Shown here: piece by piece, positions 18,810 to 27,708 of the stretch
Layout of the letters: each line of letters starts with the position of its first letter
Position numbering within the stretch: position 1 is the stretch's first letter
NCBI GenBank assembly: GCA_963757065.1
Contig: CAVWQC010000009.1
Coordinates: forward strand, 1 to 64,000
Direction: 5' to 3'
DNA: 64,000 nt
Source: PNON01 sp963757065
Lineage (GTDB): Bacteria; Chloroflexota; Anaerolineae; Anaerolineales; Anaerolineaceae
Made by a program: the position numbers and the translations under genes
Notes under the pieces: model-generated
Databases searched by the model: none
Seen by the model: the letters and a program-made list of their open reading frames with translations, nothing else
What the model was told of the DNA's origin: nothing

Positions 18810-19770
18810 TTACCCGTCGAGCACCTTCTGCATCGAATAATAGCTGAAAAGCTCTTTATACCCCAGCTTGATATCGATGGCTATCATAGGCAGATTTTTA
18901 GAGTTATGGTCGGTCTCCACCCGGGCGGTGTGTAACACATCCCGCGCAAAACGGAGTGCCAGCACTTTTACCGCCTGAGCCAGCTTTCGGCCGCGATAAT
19001 TGCGTTGAACGCCAGTGTGGAGGTTATAGGCAAAGTCGTTGCCTTCCATGCGGGTTATGGCGCTCATGGCCACCCAATCGCCGGTATGCGTGTCAATGAC
19101 CACCATCTGGCCTTCGGGTTTATACCATTTTGCCTGGCAAACACTTTGCTGAAAATCTTCAAAAGAAGGCCAGGCATGCTCGCCCTCCGAGCCGGGTGTA
19201 TCAGACGATGTGGCATCGTTTAGTTTGTGCAACTTCTGCTGCGCTTCCAGTGTATTCCCCAGCGCTGCCATCGATGTGAACTGGAATCCCTCCCCTTGCA
19301 GACGGGAAATGATAGCATCATAAGGTTGATCATCAAATTTTTCCAAATCCAGTCCCATGCGGATCGAATGACCGCGTTCCGTGAAACCGTGACCTTTCGC
19401 AAATGCCATCCCATCCGTCATGGCAGAATTGATCCGCACCCGTAATGTTTTTATCTTCATTTTCAGCCATAACTGTGAGCATATCTTTATATAGCCGGGT
19501 GCCCAATCCCTTTCTGCGTTGCTCCGGAACTACATAAAGATACAAAGTACCAAGAGCCGGGTCTACACGTGAGCGGTCCACCCAGTAGAAACCGGTCAGG
19601 GTCCCGTCATCATCTTCAGCGACTTTGAAGAAGCAATTTTCCCGATTTTTCGAGTAAAACTCCTGTAAAGCTGCTTCTGTCGAAGGCTGGTCTTCCAGAA
19701 TTGTGAACCAATCAGCCAACTGTTTAAAATCCCGGTCAGGGTCTGCAATGCGAATGGAAGTGTTTGTCAT
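18810..19770 (-). CDS. Tandem GNAT acetyltransferase, frameshifted
   Basis: Two GNAT domains in one protein of about 319 residues. The first has the acetyl-CoA loop VVPEQRRKGLGTRLY and the second the related GVQRNYRGRKLAQAV. The layout resembles mycothiol synthase-like and other double-GNAT proteins, where often only one domain is catalytic. The frame shifts within the AAAAA at 19447-19451; with one A fewer the sequence runs ENEDKTLRVRINSAM into the second part. The total of 961 bases is one more than a multiple of three. AAGGAGTCCGTAC precedes the ATG at 19770. The substrate is unknown. The gene stands alone between hutU and the cyclophilin region. Because the frame is open on both sides for its whole length, a base-calling error is likelier than decay. 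Confidence 0.8.
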
Positions 19771-20011
19771 GTACGGACTCCTTTTACATGAATTCTATGA
19801 AGGAATTATTCTAAACAATCATACCTGTTGCTGTGATGCTTTTCAATGGAATCATGGGGAAGTGCAATGCATACCGAAGTTTCCCATAATATTATCTCGG
19901 TCTGATATTTCATCACACTCCCGCGTGGTAGACATTGTCTAATTATGATTACTCAATAATCATTTAATAGTTTGCTGGCAAGCCTTGTCAATTGGAATAA
20001 ATAATAATTGA

Positions 20012-20133
20012 ACCGGGAGATAACTCCCAGCTCAAATTTGATAGTATTTCAATTCTTATCTGTCTTCCGCTTCAGATTCGATGATCTCAACCGTCAGCAG
20101 TTAGACCGCCGGGCTGGAGCGTTTACTGGGGTC
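20012..20133 (-). pseudogene. Remnant copy of the 3' end and terminator of the cyclophilin gene
   Basis: This stretch copies 20913-21034, the end of the cyclophilin gene plus its downstream hairpin, with scattered substitutions. On the minus strand it reads KRSSPAV, then a TAA stop, then LLTVEIIESEAEDR, so it no longer codes. The rest of 19771-20165 shows no gene. Confidence 0.8.
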
Positions 20134-20165
20134 CAGCCCGGAGAAGGAGAGGCATTGAAGGGGCA

Positions 20166-20648
20166 TCACAAATATATGTTTTTCGATCGCCTTTTAAATA
20201 AGGCAAGCATGACCAGACCAACAGGGATAACCATAGCTGATCCTCCGCAAAATTTTTGCGGATTTTTCTTCTTTTCTATCTGGATCAACGCATCATTGGT
20301 TGCTATTGCATCTAAAGTAGGCTGAAACTCGGCTTCATCCGGGTCCAGCGTATTCCACCTGAGTGGGATCGTTCTGTTTTCCCTGGGAATGGGGGTTGAT
20401 TCCCGGGTTGGAGTGGAATCTAAGCTGGAGGGTGAAGGCGAGATGCTGGTGGTAGAGGAGTTGAATCTGGATTCTCTTGTAGAAACCGAGGTGGCGGTTA
20501 TGTCCCAATCGACTGTCGGTCGTTTGGTCTTTTTTGTATGAACCTGGTCCGGGTTATCCTGCAAGGCGGCCACCGGAGTAAAGAAGAGAACCGGGAGGAA
20601 AACTCCCAAACCAAAAATAATTGAAAGCCAGACCTTATGCTTTTGCAT
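20166..20648 (-). CDS. Secreted Ser/Thr/Pro-rich protein with C-terminal membrane anchor
   Basis: A 160-residue protein of unknown function. It has a signal peptide (residues 1 to about 29, ending TPVAALQ), a low-complexity Ser/Thr/Pro-rich middle, and a C-terminal tripartite tail: KFCGGS, a hydrophobic span (AMVIPVGLVMLALF) and basic KRRSK. That tail has the form of a sorting or anchoring signal, comparable in layout to LPXTG or PEP-CTERM tails but with a different motif. GGAGGGATTC precedes the ATG at 20648. The gene lies between the cyclophilin gene and a relic of that gene's own end, so it was probably trapped by a local duplication. Low-complexity composition prevents any firm assignment. 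Confidence 0.65.
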   Translation of the reverse strand: MQKHKVWLSIIFGLGVFLPVLFFTPVAALQDNPDQVHTKKTKRPTVDWDITATSVSTRESRFNSSTTSISPSPSSLDSTPTRESTPIPRENRTIPLRWNTLDPDEAEFQPTLDAIATNDALIQIEKKKNPQKFCGGSAMVIPVGLVMLALFKRRSKNIYL

Positions 20649-20965
20649 TGAATCCCTCCTGTTGGCATATTGATTTTATGAGTATAGCATTTCCAAATAC
20701 ATGATTCAACAAACTCAATCTAAATTAGGTAATCTAGCGTCACACGGAAAAAGGGGATTGAGGAATATAACGAATGCGGGGTGAGTTTGGAGCAATTTCC
20801 CAGCCCGGTCTTCCACCCCGGATGGTACGATGATCGAACGCTGGTAGTTAAAACATTACAAGAGCTGCAGACATTGACCTTCGTAAAATTCTGCCAAATG
20901 AGTAACAAAAAGAGCCGGGATATATCACCCGGCTCAAATTGCTAGAATTTTCGTCCTAATTTGTC
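20649..20965. other. Intergenic region downstream of the cyclophilin gene
   Basis: Holds the cyclophilin terminator-like hairpin (GCCGGGATATATCACCCGGC near 20914-20933). On the plus strand 20733-20945 stays open without a start codon (VSLEQFPSPVFHPGWYDDRT region), possibly a fragment of a lost gene. I cannot identify it. Confidence 0.35.
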
Positions 20966-21497
20966 TTACGCTTCAGATTCAATGATCTCAACCGTCAGCA
21001 GCTTGACCGCCGGGCTGGAGCGTTTACCGGGGTCGCGGTCGGGAATGGAGAACAGCACCTTCAGGCTGGCCGGGTCAGCCACTTTGCCGAACACACTGTG
21101 CCTGTTATTCAAGTGGGGGGTCGGCACGTGGGTGATAAAGAACTGGCTGCCATTGGTGTGCGGTCCGGCATTGGCCATCGAAAGGATGCCCGGGCTGTCA
21201 TGTTTGAGGGAGTCATAAAATTCATCATCGAACTGGTAGCCGGGTCCGCCCATGCCGGTTCCGGTCGGGTCGCCGCCCTGCACCATGAAATTACCGATCA
21301 CACGGTGGAAGATGGTGTTGTCGTAAAATCCCTGGCGAGCCAGGAAAACCAGGTTATTGACGGTTCGCGGTGTTTTGCTGGCATATAGATCGCAGGTAAT
21401 ATCACCGAGGTCGGTTTTGAAAACTGCCTGGTATTTTTTCTTCTTGTCTATCTAGCATTTCCGGGGCTTTCGCCCAGCTTTTGGGTGAGTTTGTCAT
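20966..21497 (-). CDS. Cyclophilin-type peptidyl-prolyl isomerase, frameshifted near the N-terminus
   Basis: Catalyses cis-trans isomerisation of proline peptide bonds. The core is unmistakable: IFHRVIGNFMVQGGDPTGTG, SMANAGPHTNGSQFFITH and HSVFGKV, with the catalytic Arg in FHRV and the Gln/Gly in QGGD. From the ATG at 21497 (MTNSPKSWAKAPEML) the frame shifts after about 15 residues. Removing one G near 21452 gives MLIDKKKKYQAVFKTDLGDI and restores a protein of about 176 residues. The length of 532 bases is one over a multiple of three. No signal peptide is present, so it is cytoplasmic. AAAGG precedes the start. The end of the gene is duplicated at 20012-20133. Confidence 0.88.
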
Positions 21498-21596
21498 TTG
21501 GTTAGCCTTTCATAATTCAAGATGCCTTGATTTTAGCATGAAGTCTGAAAGTGGATTACCCGCTGTACAAAACAATTATTTTGTCGGATGGATAGT

Positions 21597-21635
21597 TTGC
21601 GGAAAGTCCAGCCATAAGCTACAATCCAGCGTATG
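21597..21635 (+). promoter_or_regulatory. Promoter for a leaderless holB transcript
   Basis: TTGCGG at 21597-21602, a 17-base spacer, TACAAT at 21620-21625, then seven bases and the ATG at 21633. No Shine-Dalgarno sequence precedes the ATG. Confidence 0.5.
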
Positions 21636-22649
21636 GAATGGGATTATGTCGGAAATGAATGGGCAGTCAATATGCTGCGGCAGCAGGTGGTGCACGGTTC
21701 CACGCGGCATGCCTACATTCTGGCAGGACCGGATGGGCTTGGTAAGCGTACGTTAGCTATCAGGTTCATCCAGTCGCTGAACTGCACTAAAGCAGAAGGA
21801 AATGGCAATCCATGCATGGAATGCCGATCCTGCCGGCAGATCGAGGCCATGCAATATTCCGATCTGCAGGTGGTGGAGAAGCTGGAGGATAAAAGCGAGA
21901 TCCGGAAAGAGCAGGTGGACGAGGTGAATCGCTTCCTGTCCCTGTCCCCTTACGAGTCGAAATCGAAGGCCTCCATCCTCATCGATTTTCAATCTGCAAG
22001 CACTGAGGCACAGAACGCCCTGCTCAAAACCCTGGAGGAAGCCCCCGGAAATTCAATGATCATCATCACCGTTGATTCCGTGGAGAACCTGCTGCCAACC
22101 ACCGTATCCCGCTGCGAAGTGTTGATCTTTGCGGCCATTACCTGCCAGGGAAGTAGCCTTCGCATTGGCTAGCCGGTTGAACGTGGAAGGCCAACTGGCG
22201 GAATTGCTGGGGCATATTTCAGGCGGCAGGTTTGGCTATGCCCGCCTGCTGGCAGAAGAACCGGATCTGCTGGAGCAGCGTCTGCATGGCTGGATGAGTG
22301 GGTTGAACTTTTTGGAATGACCCGGGTGCAAAGGTTTAAATATATTGAGAACAAGCTCTCCCGCAGGGTGGAACTAAAGAAACAGCGTGAAATGCTCGGC
22401 GGGATGATTGAATGCTGGGCTTCGTTCGTGAGGGATGTTCTTCTGGCAACGAATTCTGCTTCGGCTGGACCAATGAACATCGACCGCAAGGAAGATATCG
22501 CCCGCCTGGCAGCGCGGCTGGGGTCGGCTCATAGTGTGCAGATCATCCGCAGCCTGGAACAGGCCTCCAACCGGATAGACCGCTATTACAATCCGCGCCT
22601 GGTGATGGAGATGTTAATGCTGGAAATCGGAAGGAATAGTTATTTGTGA
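21633..22649 (+). CDS. holB: DNA polymerase III delta' subunit (HolB-like), two frame breaks
   Basis: Clamp-loader subunit that works with DnaX (tau/gamma) and delta to load the sliding clamp. The N-terminus has the P-loop-like GPDGLGKRT and a zinc-binding cysteine group (NPCMECRSCRQ). The AAA+ sensor region ends in the SRC motif VSRCEV, followed by the collar domain. The reading frame leaves frame at about 22123 (one T too many in ATCTTTGCG; removal gives RCEVLILRPLPAREVA) and returns at about 22315 (one base short near TTTTTGGAATG). The two breaks cancel, so the length, 1017 bases, is an exact multiple of three. Since clamp loading is essential, read errors are the likely cause. The start is the leaderless ATG at 21633. 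Confidence 0.87.
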
Positions 22650-22940
22650 TTAGTGATTGGTGACAAGGGATTAGTGATTAGTGATTAGTGGTAGTGATTG
22701 GTAGTTACTGAAGTAATCTTATGCCATAAAATCCACAAACACTTGTTCATTTCAAATTTCAATACTCTTTTCTCTATTCTCACTGTTCCATCCCAAATCA
22801 CCATTCTCCCTTACTGATCACTATTCACAATTCACTTTCCTCCTCTATTCTCATTCATTTTCCTCCATTCCCAATTTTCAATTCTCAATTTCCATTTCCT
22901 CAACACTAATCCCCAATCACTATTCACTAATCACTGTCTT
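22650..22940. repeat. GTGATTAGT-type array with inverted half
   Basis: Starts with irregular GTGATTAGTGATTGGTGA copies and ends with reverse-complement copies (CCCCAATCACTATTCACTAATCAC). Between them are pyrimidine-rich near-repeats (CCATTCTCAATTT types). The halves could form a long imperfect hairpin after holB. Same repeat family as at 11819-11975. Confidence 0.7.
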
Positions 22941-22987
22941 TGCAACTCACATCAACCTTTTCCGTATATTCTTATGAAGGAGTAAAA

Positions 22988-23209
22988 ATGAGCGAAAAGA
23001 ACAAAGTACCGTGGTTTCTCTACCCGTTCTGGTTGATCTGGAAGCTTGTTGCCGGGATCATCCTGTTTACCGGTCGACTTGTTGGAGCAATCCTCGGGTT
23101 GGTATTGATGATCGTTGGAATTGTGGCCAGTTTGACGATTGTGGGATTGATCGTTGGAATTCCATTGATCATCTTCGGTTTCTTATTGATGATGCGCTCG
23201 ATATTCTAG
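22988..23209 (+). CDS. Small two-helix membrane protein
   Basis: A 73-residue hydrophobic protein: short charged N-terminus (MSEKNKVPW), then two predicted membrane helices (about 12-38 and 42-70) rich in Ile, Val, Leu and Gly, ending MMRSIF. GAAGGAGTAAAA lies just before the ATG at 22988, which decides the start over an upstream in-frame ATG. The helix pattern (GLVLMIVGIVASLTIVGLIVGIP) is like that of small phage-shock or YqaE-like membrane proteins, but I cannot assign a family. It stands alone, ending just before a convergent hydrolase gene; no partner can be inferred. Confidence 0.75.
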   Translation: MSEKNKVPWFLYPFWLIWKLVAGIILFTGRLVGAILGLVLMIVGIVASLTIVGLIVGIPLIIFGFLLMMRSIF

Positions 23210-23210
23210 A

Positions 23211-24116
23211 TCAATCGAGCATTCCAATTTTTTCCAGGAAGGAACGCACCTGTTGAGTATATTCCTCCCTGTTAACGGTAAAGGAATCCGCGTGGCCTGC
23301 ATTTTGGGCCAGATAAATCGAGCGGATTCCTTTCTTCTTTGCTTCATATAAGTCCATGCTCATCTTCACAGGCACGTAACGGTCATTGGCGCCATGGATC
23401 AGCATCACCGGTAAACTGATCTCCCCGATATCCCGCAGCGGGGAAACCGCATCAAAAGACATCCCGGATAGCATGGCTGTCATAAAGTTAGCGAGTTGTA
23501 AAAAGGGGAACACCGGCAGCTTGAATTCGTATTTAAAGCGGTAGATCAACAATTGCCTGAAATCCGAGAATGACGATGCAGCGATGCAGAAGGCAACCCG
23601 GGAATCGATGGCAGCATGCTGGATCGATATCGCCCCACCCAGGGATTCTCCCATGGTTCCCACCAGCCCGCCCGGACCAGTCCGCATGAAAGCCCATTCA
23701 ACCATCGCTCGCAAATCGTATTTTTCATAATATCCAAATGTGGTATTCTTCCCGCCGCTGGATCCATGATTCCGCAGGTCATAGAGGAGCACATTGAAAC
23801 CCAATGACCTGAATAATTCCACATATTTTACTGAAGCGAAGAGGGTGGTTTCGATCCCGTGGGTGATGACGACCGTTTTATGAGATCCTTCCAAAGGCAG
23901 GTAGATCCCGTGGAGTTTATAACCATACGGAGAAGGTATCCACACTTCCTGTTTTACAAGAGCCTGGTAGTACTCATTGATCGATCTGTCGGCCAGGATT
24001 TTTTTCTGGAATGATTGTTCAGCAGATTGAACGTTGGGTTTGAGGATGCGCAGCGCAAAATATATGCCGGCTGCAGTGAAAAATACCAGGATGAGCAGGA
24101 TGATCCACAAAAGCAT
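23211..24116 (-). CDS. Membrane-anchored alpha/beta hydrolase
   Basis: A 301-residue serine hydrolase with an N-terminal membrane helix (about residues 2-20) and the catalytic domain probably outside the cytoplasm. The nucleophile elbow GESLGG is near 154-159, the acid site in HGANDRYVP and the histidine in AGHADSF. The oxyanion region reads VVITHGIETT. It resembles the YqkD/BEM46-like group of alpha/beta hydrolases; the substrate is unknown. The start at 24116 lies 5 bases after the stop of the flavoprotein gene upstream and lacks its own Shine-Dalgarno sequence, so translation is probably coupled. All triad members appear present. Confidence 0.88.
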   Translation of the reverse strand: MLLWIILLILVFFTAAGIYFALRILKPNVQSAEQSFQKKILADRSINEYYQALVKQEVWIPSPYGYKLHGIYLPLEGSHKTVVITHGIETTLFASVKYVELFRSLGFNVLLYDLRNHGSSGGKNTTFGYYEKYDLRAMVEWAFMRTGPGGLVGTMGESLGGAISIQHAAIDSRVAFCIAASSFSDFRQLLIYRFKYEFKLPVFPFLQLANFMTAMLSGMSFDAVSPLRDIGEISLPVMLIHGANDRYVPVKMSMDLYEAKKKGIRSIYLAQNAGHADSFTVNREEYTQQVRSFLEKIGMLD

Positions 24117-24121
24117 AATAC

Positions 24122-25336
24122 TCAGCTAACCTGTCTGCCGGCACCCATACCGGCGATTGCTCCTGTGCTGAATGCGAATTGCAGGTTATATCCCCCGCAT
24201 GGGCCAACCACGTCCAGGACCTCCCCGGCAAAGTAAAGACCCGAAATTATCAGTGATTCCATGGTTTCCGGGTTGACTTCCATCAAGGACACTCCGCCGG
24301 TCGAAACCTGGCAATACTCAAATCCACGTGTGCCAGTCACTTTTAGTTGAAAATGGGTTAATAGTTGAAATAATGTGTCACGCTGAGGTTTCTTGATCTT
24401 CGAAAGGATTGTGTCTGGTGAAAGACCTGCCGAGTGGATCACATGGGCAGCCATCTTCGGCGGGAGTATCGACTGGATCGCCACCTGTACTGGCATGGAA
24501 GAGCTGACCGGATTTACAAATAAAGTTTTGAGTTTACCTTCAAATTTATGGATCAGGTTCAATTCCAGCATCATATCTTTCAGAGGAAAGGTGCTGACCA
24601 GGTAGGAAAGATCCATAACTCCCGGACCGTTCAAACCCCATTGGGTAAAAATGATATTGCCAAACGTTTTACCAAGAGCCCGCCCGCCTTGGAGCAAGGT
24701 GACATCCGCATCAAGACGGACTCCCTGCAATCCTTTGAACGAACGCATATCCGCTGTTACCGGGGCTAAAGCAGGAAGAACAGGGTGTACCAGGTGGCCC
24801 ATCTGTTGAATGATCGCCAGCAGGTTTCCATCAGAACCCATGGACGGATAGGCTTTGCCGCCGCAGGCAATGATAACGCGGTCTGTTTTGATAACGTCGC
24901 GGTGGAGCATCACCTCAAATCCATCTCCGGCTTTTATTATTCCAGTAACCTGTTTACGAAGCAATCTTTGCACATGGTAACTATCCAGGGCAGCGTCAAA
25001 TGCATCCACTACTGTATGGGCTGACTCACTGATCGGGTAATACCAGCCATCAAAGGTCGAAAAGGTGAAAATACCAATTGTTTCGAGAAATTTTAAAAGA
25101 TCTTCCCGGGTAAAGTGATTCAAGACCTGGTTCAACCAGACCGGGTTATCGCAGGCATATCTGACCGCAGCTACATCCGCATTTGTAAGATTGCACCTGC
25201 CCGCGCCGGTGACCAGCAGTTTGCGGCCTACATGTTCGTTGGTATCGATGATGACCACTTCGTGCCCTGCCTGGGACGCGAAGATTGCTGCCATCATTCC
25301 GGCTGGACCTGCTCCGATCACTGCAATTTTTGCCAT
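24122..25336 (-). CDS. NAD(P)/FAD-dependent oxidoreductase, YhiN/HI0933 (BaiN-like) family
   Basis: A flavoprotein of 404 residues. The N-terminus is a Rossmann dinucleotide-binding fold (IAVIGAGPAGMMAAI) followed by the family signature GRKLLVTGAGRCNLTN. Near the C-terminus EVLDVVGPCGGYNLQFAFSTG closes the FAD site, as is typical of HI0933-like proteins. Family members include the bile-acid 7-dehydroxylation reductase BaiN, but most have no known substrate, and bile-acid chemistry is not implied here. The ATG at 25336 is preferred over the upstream TTG because CAGGAAATTGGAA then precedes it at normal distance. It is followed by the membrane hydrolase gene in the same unit. Confidence 0.92.
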   Translation of the reverse strand: MAKIAVIGAGPAGMMAAIFASQAGHEVVIIDTNEHVGRKLLVTGAGRCNLTNADVAAVRYACDNPVWLNQVLNHFTREDLLKFLETIGIFTFSTFDGWYYPISESAHTVVDAFDAALDSYHVQRLLRKQVTGIIKAGDGFEVMLHRDVIKTDRVIIACGGKAYPSMGSDGNLLAIIQQMGHLVHPVLPALAPVTADMRSFKGLQGVRLDADVTLLQGGRALGKTFGNIIFTQWGLNGPGVMDLSYLVSTFPLKDMMLELNLIHKFEGKLKTLFVNPVSSSMPVQVAIQSILPPKMAAHVIHSAGLSPDTILSKIKKPQRDTLFQLLTHFQLKVTGTRGFEYCQVSTGGVSLMEVNPETMESLIISGLYFAGEVLDVVGPCGGYNLQFAFSTGAIAGMGAGRQVS

Positions 25337-25350
25337 TTCCAATTTCCTGG

Positions 25351-25764
25351 TTATTTCAATTGTTGGGCTGCTGCAAACAATTCCTTCTCTTCATCAGTTT
25401 CAGGAATGATGGTAACACCGTGCGGCAATGGTTTATTATCTTTATCCACATTAACGAAGGTGATAAACCCTTTGACCACATCCACTTCTTTAATGGAGAG
25501 CTTTATAAAAACAGTAATTTTAGACTTGCCAGTATAAACCACTTTACTGTCAAAACGTGCAAGAGCACCTAGTTGAATTGGAGCAGTGAACATCATGCCA
25601 TGGATCTTTAAACAGACAATATTTTCTGGTTTGGTCAGGCTGGCAGCTGCAATGAACCCGGATTCGACAAACCATTCGGCTGTCCTCCCGGCATATAGTG
25701 TACCGTGGTGGTTTAAGTCTTTGCTCATTACAGGATGATAAGTTGTATAGATTGGAGTACTCAT
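25351..25764 (-). CDS. Acyl-CoA thioesterase, hotdog fold (YciA/BACH-like)
   Basis: A 137-residue hotdog-fold protein that hydrolyses acyl-CoA thioesters. Family features: HHGTLYAGRTAEWF, in which the helix following NHHG carries the general base region, MMFTAPIQLGALARF and SKITVFIKLSI. The usual catalytic Asp of YciA-type enzymes lies in the helix after the Gly, where this protein has Glu/Ser (AEWFVES). The length fits a single hotdog domain acting as an oligomer. AAAAAGGG precedes the ATG at 25764. It ends 14 bases upstream of the flavoprotein start, so the thioesterase, flavoprotein and hydrolase probably share a transcript. Confidence 0.85.
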   Translation of the reverse strand: MSTPIYTTYHPVMSKDLNHHGTLYAGRTAEWFVESGFIAAASLTKPENIVCLKIHGMMFTAPIQLGALARFDSKVVYTGKSKITVFIKLSIKEVDVVKGFITFVNVDKDNKPLPHGVTIIPETDEEKELFAAAQQLK

Positions 25765-25824
25765 TTTTTAATTACCCTTTTTGTCTCATGATCCATATTT
25801 TTGAACATAATTATGTAATTAATA

Positions 25825-26541
25825 CTATCCGGGGTGGATCATTTTAATAAAAGCTGAATGTTCCCATAAAGAAGCCAGATCGGTATCCTTTGGTGCCCAT
25901 TCAACCAGGGCGGGATTAAAGGAGAATGATTCCCGCAACAATTCCAGAGCATTGGTTTGATTCCCGGCAAGCGCATTTAAACAGGCCAGATTATAGATAT
26001 TTGTTCCTCTCCATTTTGGGGAGGGGTCAAATTCCTGCAGGTCATCCATTATTTTTTCCATTAGCTCGACTGACTTTTGATAATTCCCTCTTTCATTGTA
26101 AATCAATCCAACATGTGTGATCGTGTGGGCACAAGTGTTACTCAAAATGGCATCCCACAATGGGCGTTTATCAGGTGGATACAGCATATCGGTTGCCAAC
26201 AGGTCTTCCTCAGAAAGAGACCTAAGGTACTGAGTCACTTCCAGATAACTTTTCTCAAGATTGTTGTGGATGACTTGCCATTCTATGTCATGCGTCAACT
26301 GCCAGATGCGAGAATTTTCTTTTTCATAATCGACTATTTCTTTATAGTTTTTATCCCTTTTAATCAAACGGTGGTTAAATCTATCCAGCCAATGGGCAAG
26401 GTGAGCCATATGGTCCTTGAACGACCACTGGTCCACCTGACCGAACTTCACAAGCTCCTCTACAGGTGTATTTACGATCAATTCCTGTAATATTTCGTGT
26501 GAATAATTAGTTAACCGAATGAGCTGTTTTTTTCTTTCCAT
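25825..26541 (-). CDS. ClbS/DfsB-type DinB-like protein with TPR tail
   Basis: A 238-residue protein in two parts. Residues 1 to about 160 look like the DinB-like four-helix bundle of the ClbS/DfsB family (WSFKDHMAHLAHWLDRFNHRL, with His in HLAHW and CAHTITHVGL as potential metal ligands). The C-terminal 80 residues form TPR-like hairpins (NIYNLACLNALAGNQTNALE) and end with DTDLASLWEHSAF, a pattern seen at the end of many TPR stretches. DinB-like folds often bind metal and transfer or hydrolyse small thiols; the ClbS subgroup protects against genotoxic cyclopropanes. The fusion to TPR is less common. GGAGGGTTAA precedes the ATG. It is divergent from the adenosine deaminase gene. Confidence 0.72.
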   Translation of the reverse strand: MERKKQLIRLTNYSHEILQELIVNTPVEELVKFGQVDQWSFKDHMAHLAHWLDRFNHRLIKRDKNYKEIVDYEKENSRIWQLTHDIEWQVIHNNLEKSYLEVTQYLRSLSEEDLLATDMLYPPDKRPLWDAILSNTCAHTITHVGLIYNERGNYQKSVELMEKIMDDLQEFDPSPKWRGTNIYNLACLNALAGNQTNALELLRESFSFNPALVEWAPKDTDLASLWEHSAFIKMIHPG

Positions 26542-26646
26542 TTAACCCTCCGCTAAGTAGAATAATTATGGAGGAAGTTAGTTGCGTTTTATATCGCTTA
26601 GGATTAATGCCATCATATGATTTACAATTTCCAGATCAAGGAACCT

Positions 26647-27660
26647 ATGAATGAATATATCACTATAAACCCATCTCTGCCACTTGTAGATCTGCATCGC
26701 CACCTGGAAGGCTCAATGAGATTGACGACTGCGCTTGAAGTATGTCAGAAATTCAACCTTCCCTTACCTGCATGGAATTTACCTGACCTGCAAAAAGCAG
26801 TTTGGATCGACAAACCCGTACCAGATATTATCCAGATATTTCCACGCTTTGATATGCTGCGGCAATCTTTTGTGAACGATGAGATATGTAAAAGAGTAGC
26901 AACTGAATGCATTGAAGACGCATTTTTGGAAGGATTGGATTATGTTGAGCTGCGTTTTAGTCCATATTTTATGGCAGAAATGCATCATTTATCCCCGCAG
27001 GCTGTTACGACCGCTGTCTGTGAAGCCTGGCAGGAAAGTATTCAAAAATTCTCCATCGTCTCCCGATTGATCGTCATATTATCGCGAACTTATGGTCCAG
27101 AGATCTGTTCGATCGAAATGGACTGCGCTCTTGCCAATAGAAATAACGGGGTGGTGGGCGTGGACCTGGCCGGTGACGAAAAACGCTGGCCGGCACAATT
27201 ATTCAAAACTGAGTTTGACCGTGCCCGCGCTGCCGGATTAAAGATCACTGCCCATGCAGGAGAGTTTGCCGGTGCAGACAGCATCCGGGAAACGATCAAG
27301 CATTTACAGCCCCAACGTCTCGGCCATGCGGTTCGGGCAGTCGATGACCCGCATTTGATGGATGAGATAGCAGAAAAAGGGATATCCATCGAATGCTGCC
27401 CAACCAGTAATTACCTTACAGCCTCCATCCCCAGCCTGAAAGATCATCCTTTACCTGTTTTCCTGAAACACGGGATCAAAGCTACATTGAACACAGATGA
27501 TCCAGCTTTTATGGGAAATCTCACGATCCAAAAAGAATATCAGAACGCCAAAGAGCAAATGGGGCTTTCCAGAAAAGAATTGGAATTAGTCCAAGCCAAC
27601 GGGCTTGAGTCAGCTTTTCTATCAGAGGACGAAAAACATCAGATTTCTCAAAGAAAATAA
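26647..27660 (+). CDS. add: Adenosine deaminase
   Basis: Zinc hydrolase that deaminates adenosine to inosine in purine salvage. It is 337 residues from the ATG at 26647, chosen because AAGGAACCT immediately precedes it. Metal and catalytic residues are all visible: HRHLEGS near the N-terminus (HxH), HAGE in the middle, the His in QRLGHAV, and LNTDDPAF near the C-terminus carrying the zinc-binding Asp pair. PTSNYLTASI is the usual substrate-loop signature. The family also contains adenine deaminases and 6-amino-6-deoxyfutalosine deaminase; sequence alone cannot exclude these, and no menaquinone genes are nearby. The gene ends at a bidirectional terminator shared with the aldehyde dehydrogenase gene. 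Confidence 0.87.
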   Translation: MNEYITINPSLPLVDLHRHLEGSMRLTTALEVCQKFNLPLPAWNLPDLQKAVWIDKPVPDIIQIFPRFDMLRQSFVNDEICKRVATECIEDAFLEGLDYVELRFSPYFMAEMHHLSPQAVTTAVCEAWQESIQKFSIVSRLIVILSRTYGPEICSIEMDCALANRNNGVVGVDLAGDEKRWPAQLFKTEFDRARAAGLKITAHAGEFAGADSIRETIKHLQPQRLGHAVRAVDDPHLMDEIAEKGISIECCPTSNYLTASIPSLKDHPLPVFLKHGIKATLNTDDPAFMGNLTIQKEYQNAKEQMGLSRKELELVQANGLESAFLSEDEKHQISQRK

Positions 27661-27691
27661 AAACGTTCAGAGGAGTATCCTCTGAACGTTT
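27661..27691. terminator. Bidirectional hairpin terminator
   Basis: AAACGTTCAGAGGA and TCCTCTGAACGTTT form a 14-base perfect stem with loop GTA between the convergent adenosine deaminase and aldehyde dehydrogenase genes. A- and T-rich tracts flank both sides. Confidence 0.9.
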
Positions 27692-27708
27692 TCGTCATTA
27701 ATCTACAA

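Noticed and set aside
20733..20945. Plus-strand coding fragment (SLEQFPSPVFHPGWYDD region)
   Set aside because: Looks protein-like but has no start codon, no ribosome site and no recognisable family; too short to call.
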